Below, one piece after another: positions 16,301-24,688 of a stretch of DNA of 26,052 nucleotides. The notes below the pieces were generated by a model, which saw nothing but the letters and a program-made list of their open reading frames with translations, did no database searches and was not told the origin of the DNA. A program made the position numbers and the translations under genes. The stretch comes from a virus. The stretch lies in the IMG/VR virus record IMGVR_UViG_3300027861_000178, positions 1 to 26,052 of that record; one strand, given 5' to 3'. Position 1 is the stretch's first letter, and each line of letters starts with the position of its first letter.

Positions 16301-19300
16301 GAAGAAATAATTGGCGGAACTGCAAAGGGCTACTTTATAAATAATGTGAGCGTTACACTTGAGCAGTTTGTAAAGATAGCTACAAATCCAAAGTTCGCAG
16401 AGGATGTTGTTAATGGCAATGTTGATATTGTCATAATGAACGACCAAGAAACTCAGGAATCATTTGCAAATGCTGTTAAAGAGTACAAGACTGAGCCAAG
16501 AGTATTTGAAACCCCTACAGATGAAAAGTACGCTGTAGTAAACGAAGGCAAGGGAGAGGGAGACAGGGTTCTTACTAAAACAGAGTACGATGAGTATGTT
16601 GCTCCTGCCCAAGAAGAAAAAACAAAAGAGGATAAGTTAGCTAAAGATAAAGATAGAAACGAACGTATAGAGAAGGCTCTTGCGATACTTGAGCCTATAG
16701 CATCTTCGAGAGAGGAGCTTACGGTAGACCAACTGACAGAGGTGTCTGAAATCATTGGCGAAGAACTCGCTGGAGAGTTGATATCAGATCAAATCAGCAA
16801 GGCTCCTGACGCTGTAGACCTATATAACCTATTAGACGATAATAAAGTAAAGATAGATGATACGCAAACTACCGAACAAGAAGCTGTGGTTGAAGAGGCT
16901 GCACCTGCTGAGGAGGTTGTGGTTGAAGAGGCTGCGCCTGTTGAGGAAAAAGAAAGAGGGTTCTTCGGTAAAACACTTGACAAGGTATTCAAAAAAGAAA
17001 AGATTGATGAGGATGTTCAGCTAACTGAGGAACAAAAAGAGCAGGGTATTCAAGAGGTTTATGATGAACAGGTAAAATATTTAGAAAGCAGAATTGAGAA
17101 GGCTCAAAAAGAAGGAAATAGTGTTCTTGATAATATGTACAAAATAGACCTTGAGGGACTTAAGTCTGAATCTCCAAGGCAGTATTTAGAAAGAGATTTA
17201 GAGACACGGAAAGGAATGCCTAGCTACTACTCGGAACAAGCAAGTAAAAAGAATGCTGGAATTTACAACAAACAATTAGTTCAAGAGTCAGTTGATAGAA
17301 TCTACCAAATAGAGAAACTGTTAGGCATAACAGCAACAGAGCAAGAGGTAAAAGCAAGGCAGGAGATTATAGACTCCACGCCAACAAGAGCTGAATTAGA
17401 GGCTCAAATACTATCTGAATCTCAAACATTAGAAATAAAAGACGGTAAAATAGAAATAGTCAAGTCAGTTGAACTTGGCAAAGCACCTACAATTAAAACA
17501 AAGGATGCTCCTAAAATAGAACCCCTCACCAAAGAAGACGCAAAGTCGGAAGAAAAAGTAAAGGAGTTCGTTGAAGAAAACTTGTCTGACGAGAAGAAGA
17601 ATGAAGAGGCAGATAATGAAATAGAGTCTAAGTCTGAAGAAGAACTCAAAGAAGACGTTCCTAAAGTATTAGAATCAATCTCTGAATCAGAAAGAGAGAG
17701 ACTTGACAGAGAGGCTAAATTCAAAAAAAAGTCTACTGTAGATTATGTTATTGACTACCTAAAAGGTAAGTTAAAGAATGTCAGACAGTCAATCAAGAAT
17801 ATCCTTGAGAAGATTAAATCGAATTATAGAAAGGTAATTATAGGTACTACTATAATAGTTGATTTAGCTACAATGGGAACTGGCGTTAAGCTTGCAGAAC
17901 CAAAGGTCAAAGATGCATTTAAGGAATCTATAGAGTTCGTGTCTCCAATAGTTAAAGAAGTTTCCAAAAGTAGTATATTGTCTTTTGCTGAATCAAATAA
18001 AGAATCGTTTTCATTAATCAACGAAACTGTTCAGGCAAGTAGTTTATCTGAATCAATAAAAGGAAATTTTGCAAATGTTGCATCTCAGTCTGGAGCAGTT
18101 AAGGGTGTAAAACAAGAAGTGTCACTTACAAAGCAAGGGATTACAAAAGAAACAGACGTTATTGACGATAAGTTTTTAGACACACAAACATTCAATGAAA
18201 ATATAAGCGTTTCAAAAGAAGCTACAACTAAATTGCCTCAAGTTAGATATAGAGAGCAATTTCCAGCATCAAGAGGAACAGAATATGTTATTGGTGGGAA
18301 TACCAATGAAAGAAAAGGTAAAGACATTGAGGGCATTGAGAGAGTATCACACTTTATGTTGGATGGGAATTTTAAAGAAGGTGTTGATTATACCGATAAA
18401 GATTATGAATATTTTAAGTCAGGAGATCAATACAGATATACAGGAAACAGGGGTATTCACAGAACTGGCATTGAAACAGATGGATATGTTCCGTATATAT
18501 TAAATAGGGCTGGTGATCGTGCTATTGTTACATACAAAAGATACTCTGAAATATCTAAAAGTAAAGACGTAAACCAAGTCCTTAAAGATGGTAATATTCT
18601 AACGCCATTACGTCAGTTTAAATTTGGAGACATAGATTGGGATAGAAAGCCAATAAATAAGGAGGTTAAAGATGGTGGAGATAGGGTTTATAAATCTGCT
18701 GTTGAGTTACTTCTAAAAGACAATGTTCCTAACCCATACAGAGAAGGGAGATTAAAAGGAGATGGAGGTGGTAAAAAGGACTTACACCCAAGAGGAACGT
18801 ACATATTTTATACGCCAGCTTCTGGAGAAGATGCTTACGGAAGATATAATGGAGGTTCTTTTGTTTTCATTTTTGATTACAAAGGCGAGACATTTGTAAG
18901 AGATTTTGCTGGCAGTATTACTGATGTAAAGGCAGAGGGAAGAGATATAGCTAAAAAGTATAGAATAAGTGAAAATGACATAACAATTGGTTTTCACGAT
19001 GCAGGTAGTGTAAGTACAAAATTAAAAGCCACAAACGGAAAGTTAACTGATAGTGATATTAAAAAAGTAAACAATAAGGGAGTTGTAACTAATTTCTTAG
19101 GCAAGCCAACAGAAAACAAAATACCAAGAGATGAGCCAGGCGATGCTCCAATTGGTCTTATGGCACTTCCATTACTGTTCGGTGGTGTAAAAAGAAAAAG
19201 AAAACCCTTAGAGGACACTGATGCTGACAAAGTAGTAACAGAATGGATGGGAGATGTGCAGAAGATTTACGATGCACAGAAGACTAAGAATAAGGAAGAA

Positions 19301-22300
19301 GCAAGAAATCAAGCCGCTGTTAATTTAGCGTTAAGCGGTAAACTGGATGAACTCGCTCCTGACCAAGTAAGTAAAATTCTTGACGCTATAAAGAAAGAGA
19401 CTGAAGTTATGGGTAAGAAGTGGAGTGTTTCCACATTGTCTGAACTTGAGGGTCTTACACTTAAAGAACAGTTCAAGCAAGGTTTTGAAGAGTATGTTGC
19501 CGCAATGAAGCAGAAAGAGTCTGATAAGATTCAAAAAGCAAAAGAAACTGCTCAAGGCAAGATAGATGCAGTTAAAGAAAGAACTGCAAAAGCCGTTGAG
19601 AAAATAAAGGCTAAAAAAGAAGCTGAAAAAATAGAGTACAAAGACAAGATTGAAAAGCTAAAGAAAGAAAGTAAAGCCGACAAAGAAGCAAGAGAACTTT
19701 TTGCAGCAATTGTAAATGACATCGCTAAAGATGCAGGTCTTTCTCAAATATCAAGAAATAAAGCCTCTGAACTTCTAAAATCTTCAAGAGATGTAAATGC
19801 AGAGAACATTGAAAGGTTACTTGAAAAAGCTGTTCGTGTAATAGAATACGAATATAAAAGAAACATTGTAAAAGAGTCAGACAAGAAAATAAAGGACTTT
19901 AATAAAAATATTAAAAAGAACAAGTTTGGTACTTTAACTCAAGCAGCTAAAGAACTTGCTGGGATAACCACTGAAGATATACCTATCGGATTACTCCCAA
20001 GGTTTGTTGATGTAATAGATGGTGTTTCAAAGAAATCTCCTTCAGCTAAAGACCTTGAGGAGCTTGCTAAATTTATGTCTGAGTTTAAGAATGAACTTGA
20101 CCAGCAAATAACTGACATACAGTCTTTTGCAGATGTGCTTAATGATTTCAAGACTCAAGAAGAAACTGAAAAAATAGATGATTATTTAAAAGAAAACGGT
20201 TTTTCAGAATCACAAATAGAGTTCTTCAAGAACAACAGAAAAGCTATAAACGCTGCATACAAAAGTTTTTACACTAAAGAAGGGAAAGACCTAACCGCAC
20301 AAGAAAAAGCACAAAAGATATCTGAGCAGATGCTTGAAGCCAAAAAGGTTTTTAGGGAGATGGAAGCTGACGGTGACGCAAAGGTTGATATGAACAAGTT
20401 CAAAGGCAAAGTTCAACAAGAAGTGAATATTGCTGAGTTCTTTAATAACATAAAAGCGTCCGATATAAACTACCTTTCAAGAACAGAAGCAAACAAACTA
20501 CCTGTTGTTTTTGAAAATCTTAACCGTGGCATGGTTACAAATGCAACTTTTAAGATTATGAATAGAATTAAAGGCGGAAGGATTCTTGATTCTTTTGTGA
20601 AGTTAGACCCTAAATCTCCAATCAAAAGAGTTAAGACAAAAGATGAGCTTTTTGAGTCTTTTGTATCTAATGCTGGGGAAATTGCAAAATTAGATAGGGT
20701 TTTTGATCCTGCCACATTAAAGAACTCAAGAGATCTTGCAAAAGATATTGAGAAAAAGGTTCTTGACTACGCTGATGAGGTTATAAAAGGGCTAAAAGGA
20801 AAACCATTGTATGAGCAAATAAGCAAGGTAATAAGACCACTTGTAAATGCAAACACACGTACAGCAAAATTCCACGAAAAGGCTAACGAGTTGTTTAATA
20901 AAATGGATGGGAGTCCTTTACATAACACAACTCTTATGTCTGTATATTTTAGGTCAAGAGAGTTTGACTTGAACCCAGACAATGCCAAGATAAGAAATCC
21001 TCTTGACTACATAAATAAGACATTAGAAAGCTCAAGTTTATCAGAAAAGAAAAGAGCTGTACTTAGCGGAATAAAAAACGAATACTTTAGAAATGGAAAG
21101 CCATTAACAAAAAATATGCTTTCAGTTATAGAGAAGAGTAAGGGTGGTCCGTTGATTGACTTTATGGATAAGGTTATGGCTGAATCAAAAGGCGATGTGA
21201 GATTTATGTCTGAAGTGATTGAGTCAAGCCCTGTTGATTTTTTTATGGGATACCAGCCAAGGTCAACAATTAAAGGAAAGAAAAGTATTGAGGATTTATT
21301 ATCTGATGTTTCCAACAATGTAGGTAGACCATCTTTAAAAACGAGTGCCGTAAAATCAAGGGAAACAGGAGCTAACGCTCTTAGCTTTGATGCAATGGAT
21401 GATTTTATGCGAACAGCAGCATCCATCGATTTACAAAGAAGTATTGCTCCTGCTTTGGCAGAATTAAATGCATTTATATCTGAAGCAAGTAGAAGCGGAA
21501 ACGCTGACGCTAAAATATTTGCAGACACTTTAAAAAGGGTAGTTGAATCCTACGTGAAAAATACCTTATCAAGAGACTATAAGCAAAAGGGTCTTTTCGG
21601 AAACATTTATGATTCAATGGGCAGAAAGCTAAAGAAAAACACTTTAGCTGGCATATCTAAGGCTACTGTTGAGTCACTTATTCAATTAGGTAAGATACAT
21701 ATTGATGAAGATGCAAGTAATGCGTTTTATAAGAACGCATCTATGAAAAGAGATGTGTCTAATCAACAAGTTTTAGAAGCTCTAAACTCTATTCACGTAG
21801 CAAGGGCAGGAGTACTTTCTTCTGAAATGTCAAGAAAAAGGTCATACATAACAGACGCTGTAAGGAGAGGTGATTCAAATAAAGTTGAAGAATTAATATA
21901 TTCTGCGTCAAAAACCATTCCTGGTAAAGTTGTATCAGGCGTGGATGATTTTATGGGAGATTTTAATACGGCACTTATAAAGTTCCCTGACCTTATTGGG
22001 ACTGTTCAGTCTGCAATAGGGGGAGCCGCTATTAGGTTTAAGGAAATTACAGGTAAAGAACTTGATTTCGACAAGCTTGTAAAAGACCCTGAATACAGGG
22101 CAAAATATAAAGATGAACTTGAAGCTTCAATAGCATATGGTGATCAGTTAGCAACAAGAATGGGTGGACCTGGCTCTATGGAACAAAAATCTCTTCAAGA
22201 TATAAAGGGTGGCAAGATTTGGGATGCGAATAGGTTTGTTAGGTCATTTTCCACAAATGAGAATGAGCAAATTCTAAGTGCAGTTACTACTCTTGGCGTA

Positions 22301-23368
22301 CCTACGTTGTCAGAAACAATTGGCAGAGATAAAGGAAGGCAGCGTGGAGCTGAATTTGAAAACAAGAGAAAAGCAGCAAGAGGACTTGCATCTTCTCTTT
22401 TTGGTCTTGGAGCTTACACAAGCTTTAGAATGGCACTTGGAACTTTAATTCTTGGTATGTTCGGTGCTTTATTGAATGGTGATGATTGGGATGAAGAATT
22501 TGATAATTGGGATTGGGATGTATTTAAAGCAAGGGTTCTTGGGGACTCTGTTTGGACTGCTTTATTTGGGAAGTTTGGAGTTATAGAGTCTTTAGTTGCG
22601 CAGTCACTTATTGCTTATGGAGTAAGACAAGCATATAAAGAAAGGGGCAAAGAAGAGCTTGGAGAGAAGATTGCTGATGGTATGTTTTACAGTACGGTAA
22701 GCCAAGACGATAAAGCAACTAAGGAATGGAAAATGTTAGGTCCAGAAGGAAAGCTTTTAGGTAGTATTTTGGAAACTGTATATGTGGTTGCAGATGCTTA
22801 TGAAGAAGAAGATTTTGACTTGCTTTCAAGCCCAAGCTTTAAGAATAACATTTTTACAATAGCAAAAGGGGTTTCTAATTTAGGGGCGGCTCAAGACGTA
22901 GGAACTGGGGTAAGAAAAAGGTGGTACGGAAGAGATGAAAATAGAAAGGTAAGGGAGTCATTTGGTAAAAACGGAGATTCCAAAATAGTAAACGAAGTAG
23001 AAAAAGAAGTTTTAAGGCTCTACAAAGAAACAAGAGAAAGGTCTGTTATGCCTTCAATGATAAAGGATAAACCAAGAAAAATAACGAAAAAGGGAGTAAG
23101 CGTTGATGTTTTTATTCATGGATTTTCGGTTAAAGAACTTCAAAGGTTAAAGGGAGACTTTATTAGGCGTGAATCTGAAAAACTAATTAATACAAGAGAT
23201 TATAAAAACGTAAGTGATTCTAAGAAAATAAAATTACTCAAGAGTATTTACGGTAATTGGAGTAGGTCTGAGTCCATTAACAGCGTTTCAAAAGGCAAAT
23301 ACAAAAGTATTGATGATTTCTACAAGCACAATGACAACATACTCAAGTTTGAAAGATCGTTAAGATAA
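13307..23368 (+). CDS. Giant (3353 aa) internal virion / cargo protein
   Basis: A single intact frame of 3353 residues, roughly 370 kDa. In order: a disordered N-terminus (1-150) with DEFG motifs at 10-13, 26-29 and 156-159. Charged coiled-coil helices follow (about 180-620), then three hydrophobic stretches (about 650-700, 736-765, 828-850) and acidic low-complexity sequence (about 1150-1480). A membrane-like segment (VIIGTTIIVDLATMGTGVKLA, 1510-1530) precedes a mixed alpha/beta globular module (about 1640-1935) and a short hydrophobic patch followed by KRKRK (about 1950-1966). After that come a Lys-rich coiled coil (about 2060-2140), a helical region with DFFMGYQPRST, two more hydrophobic stretches (3027-3056, 3082-3107), and a charged helical end (VKELQRLKGDFIRR, then YKNVSDSKKIKLL). 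The end resembles the C-termini of large phage polyvalent proteins (LPD38-type). Membrane insertion during DNA entry is the likely role. No polymerase DxDGD or lytic transglycosylase signature was seen. Confidence 0.6.
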   Translation: MGFQSTVSYDEFGIAIKSKDEEVAVDEFGIPIKKKESTEPTQPVQTQQVQEQEVQQSPTQDAPLLGLGAVSEQATASPSVGQGVLRDVDQTQTTDGELDAVKKSIDRPLMAAQDRAKQESQSGSSLNLSRTEKFVPYDISEPEITIDEEAEDYIPDEFGAYSTSYEEVVKDKSLLAQSEVKKQAQKRALKHEIARDQLLSVDVKDKLFDKDYTDSLLDTYAPKDIKTTTTGSYQPGRITTADEFVRDQEKVDEYQVALNAAKKQVVSEKLSNIMDSGDTAFQSAELDIDKAMNSWLETTKDLETKEARKDLTFIEDLILDDEYIKKGADISTVHDILQPGYVGGAQGIFDSEIDKFVEENLEDLNIESDEEKKMMKVHLKEVYKSKKKLDKAAGQVAKKLGFDADDVTKDFDKIVKKITGYESEIKSLYTPYEAKAKQVQKDMVLEFEKSQDRIFNRISQSEEYSKLQSELQGKVNSGEMTEAEANSALNQRINIMISESPEATQLQKKYQGVLSSYESQFEKETSRIFSNIQAEIEQAKDLSSKDEEYRKMLSEKVSEMYDAEKAEIESDWENLYFGGGQMRGLKTGLGTIASMMSGGSEMFFGETEFSKSLTSVNNQIQSDNPLIDPGEFSWTESPFDADWWATRVMPSAPITFSLLVPGMGVGAGTAALATRIGLTGLSRALIAGTVSGTGMRAMESFTESSLQYYDLIERGESVEYASVEASKNYRDQMGAVVFDVAEMTFIFLPVASRLAAVAKVAVQVPLNSVEELYQEEITAEEIARKRYLEGGLTMEEIETGVTEYEKVFSGGKFSDMYNFAKTKQGQEVMAIGGIYGGAFGVTSFGVPGVIDGDWQRANSQRKLNNFLNEEIVKYSSTEIVRNAEGKPLEFGRGGVVRGPAETMQEAKNRRIWQLKATLDEMQMKGLINEDDTKLGKKQIDFTFGVADQMPVNLPLVTRGQLLQKLTEIEELEQGLEGMTNETLIGNQKKKIAKLKKESEEIIGGTAKGYFINNVSVTLEQFVKIATNPKFAEDVVNGNVDIVIMNDQETQESFANAVKEYKTEPRVFETPTDEKYAVVNEGKGEGDRVLTKTEYDEYVAPAQEEKTKEDKLAKDKDRNERIEKALAILEPIASSREELTVDQLTEVSEIIGEELAGELISDQISKAPDAVDLYNLLDDNKVKIDDTQTTEQEAVVEEAAPAEEVVVEEAAPVEEKERGFFGKTLDKVFKKEKIDEDVQLTEEQKEQGIQEVYDEQVKYLESRIEKAQKEGNSVLDNMYKIDLEGLKSESPRQYLERDLETRKGMPSYYSEQASKKNAGIYNKQLVQESVDRIYQIEKLLGITATEQEVKARQEIIDSTPTRAELEAQILSESQTLEIKDGKIEIVKSVELGKAPTIKTKDAPKIEPLTKEDAKSEEKVKEFVEENLSDEKKNEEADNEIESKSEEELKEDVPKVLESISESERERLDREAKFKKKSTVDYVIDYLKGKLKNVRQSIKNILEKIKSNYRKVIIGTTIIVDLATMGTGVKLAEPKVKDAFKESIEFVSPIVKEVSKSSILSFAESNKESFSLINETVQASSLSESIKGNFANVASQSGAVKGVKQEVSLTKQGITKETDVIDDKFLDTQTFNENISVSKEATTKLPQVRYREQFPASRGTEYVIGGNTNERKGKDIEGIERVSHFMLDGNFKEGVDYTDKDYEYFKSGDQYRYTGNRGIHRTGIETDGYVPYILNRAGDRAIVTYKRYSEISKSKDVNQVLKDGNILTPLRQFKFGDIDWDRKPINKEVKDGGDRVYKSAVELLLKDNVPNPYREGRLKGDGGGKKDLHPRGTYIFYTPASGEDAYGRYNGGSFVFIFDYKGETFVRDFAGSITDVKAEGRDIAKKYRISENDITIGFHDAGSVSTKLKATNGKLTDSDIKKVNNKGVVTNFLGKPTENKIPRDEPGDAPIGLMALPLLFGGVKRKRKPLEDTDADKVVTEWMGDVQKIYDAQKTKNKEEARNQAAVNLALSGKLDELAPDQVSKILDAIKKETEVMGKKWSVSTLSELEGLTLKEQFKQGFEEYVAAMKQKESDKIQKAKETAQGKIDAVKERTAKAVEKIKAKKEAEKIEYKDKIEKLKKESKADKEARELFAAIVNDIAKDAGLSQISRNKASELLKSSRDVNAENIERLLEKAVRVIEYEYKRNIVKESDKKIKDFNKNIKKNKFGTLTQAAKELAGITTEDIPIGLLPRFVDVIDGVSKKSPSAKDLEELAKFMSEFKNELDQQITDIQSFADVLNDFKTQEETEKIDDYLKENGFSESQIEFFKNNRKAINAAYKSFYTKEGKDLTAQEKAQKISEQMLEAKKVFREMEADGDAKVDMNKFKGKVQQEVNIAEFFNNIKASDINYLSRTEANKLPVVFENLNRGMVTNATFKIMNRIKGGRILDSFVKLDPKSPIKRVKTKDELFESFVSNAGEIAKLDRVFDPATLKNSRDLAKDIEKKVLDYADEVIKGLKGKPLYEQISKVIRPLVNANTRTAKFHEKANELFNKMDGSPLHNTTLMSVYFRSREFDLNPDNAKIRNPLDYINKTLESSSLSEKKRAVLSGIKNEYFRNGKPLTKNMLSVIEKSKGGPLIDFMDKVMAESKGDVRFMSEVIESSPVDFFMGYQPRSTIKGKKSIEDLLSDVSNNVGRPSLKTSAVKSRETGANALSFDAMDDFMRTAASIDLQRSIAPALAELNAFISEASRSGNADAKIFADTLKRVVESYVKNTLSRDYKQKGLFGNIYDSMGRKLKKNTLAGISKATVESLIQLGKIHIDEDASNAFYKNASMKRDVSNQQVLEALNSIHVARAGVLSSEMSRKRSYITDAVRRGDSNKVEELIYSASKTIPGKVVSGVDDFMGDFNTALIKFPDLIGTVQSAIGGAAIRFKEITGKELDFDKLVKDPEYRAKYKDELEASIAYGDQLATRMGGPGSMEQKSLQDIKGGKIWDANRFVRSFSTNENEQILSAVTTLGVPTLSETIGRDKGRQRGAEFENKRKAARGLASSLFGLGAYTSFRMALGTLILGMFGALLNGDDWDEEFDNWDWDVFKARVLGDSVWTALFGKFGVIESLVAQSLIAYGVRQAYKERGKEELGEKIADGMFYSTVSQDDKATKEWKMLGPEGKLLGSILETVYVVADAYEEEDFDLLSSPSFKNNIFTIAKGVSNLGAAQDVGTGVRKRWYGRDENRKVRESFGKNGDSKIVNEVEKEVLRLYKETRERSVMPSMIKDKPRKITKKGVSVDVFIHGFSVKELQRLKGDFIRRESEKLINTRDYKNVSDSKKIKLLKSIYGNWSRSESINSVSKGKYKSIDDFYKHNDNILKFERSLR
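16885..16947 (+). repeat. Tandem 33-bp repeat in the giant gene
   Basis: A 30-base unit at 16885-16914 recurs at 16918-16947 with two substitutions, a period of 33 bases. It encodes VVEEAAPAEEV followed by VVEEAAPVEEK in an acidic, Pro/Ala-rich, surely disordered linker. The copies are in frame, so gain or loss of a unit would only change linker length. Confidence 0.85.
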
Positions 23369-23407
23369 CACTTCTAACGTACACAATGTTATATCCTCAA
23401 AATTCCG

Positions 23408-23415
23408 TACCTTTG
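23408..23415 (+). promoter_or_regulatory. Promoter box, form CGTACCTTTG, 4 nt from the start codon
   Basis: TACCTTTG fits the Bacteroidota TAnnTTTG -7 box and lies in the 51-base gap after the giant gene. It differs by one base from the boxes at 3442 and 10641 and shares the preceding CG. It ends 4 bases before the ATG at 23420, the same spacing as at 3454, again pointing to a leaderless or nearly leaderless transcript. No clear -33 element is seen. Confidence 0.55.
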
Positions 23416-23419
23416 AGTT

Positions 23420-23728
23420 ATGCCGAAAAATTCTAATAAAAACAGTAGAGCAAGGGCAACAATGAAGCGTTTGGGGATTAGTGGCTTTAATAAGCCTAAG
23501 AGAACTCCGTCTAACGCTAAAAAGAGCCACATAGTAATGGCTAAAGATGGCGATAAGACCAAGCTAATCCGATTTGGAGAGCAAGGTGCGTCAACTGCTG
23601 GCAAGCCTAAGAAGGGTGAGTCAGAGAAGATGAAGAAGAAACGTGCGAGTTTTAAAGCTCGTCACGGAAAGAATATTAAAAAAGGTAAAATGTCTGCTGC
23701 GTGGTGGGCTAACAAAGAAAAATGGTGA
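23420..23728 (+). CDS. Small basic conserved phage protein (KMSAAWW type)
   Basis: 102 residues, rich in Lys and Arg. The C-terminal two thirds carry a signature I have seen in small virion or hypothetical proteins of many phages. It consists of KLIRFGEQGAST, then a K/E-rich stretch, then RASFKARHGKNIKKGKMSAA followed by WWANKEKW at the very end. The N-terminus (PKNSNKNSRARATMKRL) is basic and probably flexible. The function of this family is not known to me; the charge suggests DNA contact or a head-associated role. It is the first gene after the promoter at 23408 and stands 3 bases before a tiny Cys-containing gene. Confidence 0.6.
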   Translation: MPKNSNKNSRARATMKRLGISGFNKPKRTPSNAKKSHIVMAKDGDKTKLIRFGEQGASTAGKPKKGESEKMKKKRASFKARHGKNIKKGKMSAAWWANKEKW

Positions 23729-23731
23729 GAT

Positions 23732-23827
23732 ATGAAGTACGGTAAGATGTCAGGAACAAAGAAATCTTCTGCAAAGAAGTGCAAGAAGCACGGTAAGGCT
23801 AATTGTAAATCATGTAAAAAACGATAA
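23732..23827 (+). CDS. 31-residue basic protein with a CxxHx4CxxC motif
   Basis: ATG at 23732, TAA at 23825-23827, with 3-base gaps to the genes on either side, which is the spacing of a real operon member. The product is Lys-rich and contains C17, H20, C25 and C28 in the pattern CxxHx4CxxC, a ligand set that could hold one zinc ion as a minimal knuckle. It ends in NCKSCKKR. The next two proteins also carry CxxC ends. Nucleic-acid binding or a structural metal site are possible. It could still be a chance small frame, but the spacing and motif argue for translation. Confidence 0.55.
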   Translation: MKYGKMSGTKKSSAKKCKKHGKANCKSCKKR

Positions 23828-23830
23828 GCA

Positions 23831-24685
23831 ATGGCTATAAGTGCTATATCACATACTGTATGTCTTGATTGCAGTGAGAACGAGTTCGTTGTAACTGGAT
23901 CTATTACTGGAGAACCTACTGAATCAGTAACAAACAGTCTATCTGTTACTGATCCAAATGGAAACACTGTCGTTTACGACAATGCTACGTTGGGAAATGC
24001 TTTGTACACTACTCCATTTACTTACACTATATCTGCTGGTAGCACTATCATAACAGGTGGTGGCTCAGTTAGTCAAGCGACATTGAATTGGACTACTACT
24101 GCAAACACTACATACTCATTTATACTGAGAACAATGGTGAATGGGTACGTGCAGGATTATCCTTTGTCTGTTACGACAGGAGCGTCACCAACAGCTACTG
24201 AGATAGGGGATGGGTTAGAGGCTGCTATAAATGCTTTGCCTTCAGGGTTAGGGCTTCAAGATGTTATTTATACGTCAGGAACGTCACTAACAATTCAAGG
24301 TCAGACAAACTACTACTTTGGAATCGATGCGTTAGTCAACCTAACTGCAAGTGGCATTACGCCAAGCCCATCAGGGTCTTCAAGCGCAACATTTACAGAC
24401 GGTAAGTACATGGTAACATGGTCGCTTACAGATAACTCTGTAACACATAATTCAGTAACAGAGTCCTACTTCCTTTGCGATGTAGAGTGTTGTGTAAGAG
24501 GCAAGATGTCGGCTATTGATGTAGACTGCGACTGTACGGGAGATAAGGCAACAGACGCTGCTATAGAGGCTATGCTAATGTTGCAAGGAATAAAGGCTGC
24601 TGCCGCTTGCGGAAAAGATGCAAAGGCAGATAAACTGCTTGTAGGATTACAGGCTATATGTAATAATGATTGTAAAAGCTGTTAA
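23831..24685 (+). CDS. Cysteine-rich beta-structured fibre/adhesin-type protein
   Basis: 284 residues. The N-terminus has CLDC (11-14). Residues about 80-160 form a beta domain (TTYSFILRTMVNGYV, then TTGASPTATEIGDGLEAAIN) that matches the domain in the capsid-adjacent protein at 1570-2346. A second beta part contains ITPSPSGSSSATFTDGKYMV. The C-terminus is helical and cysteine-rich: C216, C220, C221, C233, C235, C260, C277, C281 and C284, ending NNDCKSC. No signal peptide is present, as expected for a virion protein. The Cys could bind metal or form disulfides after release. It lies between the small Cys protein and the collagen-like protein and probably belongs to the tail tip, fibre base or head surface. 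The exact role is not known. Confidence 0.5.
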   Translation: MAISAISHTVCLDCSENEFVVTGSITGEPTESVTNSLSVTDPNGNTVVYDNATLGNALYTTPFTYTISAGSTIITGGGSVSQATLNWTTTANTTYSFILRTMVNGYVQDYPLSVTTGASPTATEIGDGLEAAINALPSGLGLQDVIYTSGTSLTIQGQTNYYFGIDALVNLTASGITPSPSGSSSATFTDGKYMVTWSLTDNSVTHNSVTESYFLCDVECCVRGKMSAIDVDCDCTGDKATDAAIEAMLMLQGIKAAAACGKDAKADKLLVGLQAICNNDCKSC

Positions 24686-24688
24686 AAA

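Noticed and set aside
20359-20410. EF-hand-like loop (EADGDAKVDMNK) in the giant protein
   Set aside because: The first position is Glu and the twelfth is Lys instead of Glu, and the flanking helices are not a clear pair, so calcium binding is not supported.
21007-21528. Open frame of 173 codons on the - strand inside the giant gene
   Set aside because: It mirrors the codon pattern of the + strand gene, is rich in Ser/Leu/Ile as antisense frames are, and has no promoter or neighbour on that strand. The same applies to the other antisense frames.
13307-23368. Virion RNA polymerase or lytic transglycosylase domain in the giant protein
   Set aside because: I found no DxDGD-type catalytic motif and no transglycosylase signature when reading the translation; a profile search could still find a diverged one.
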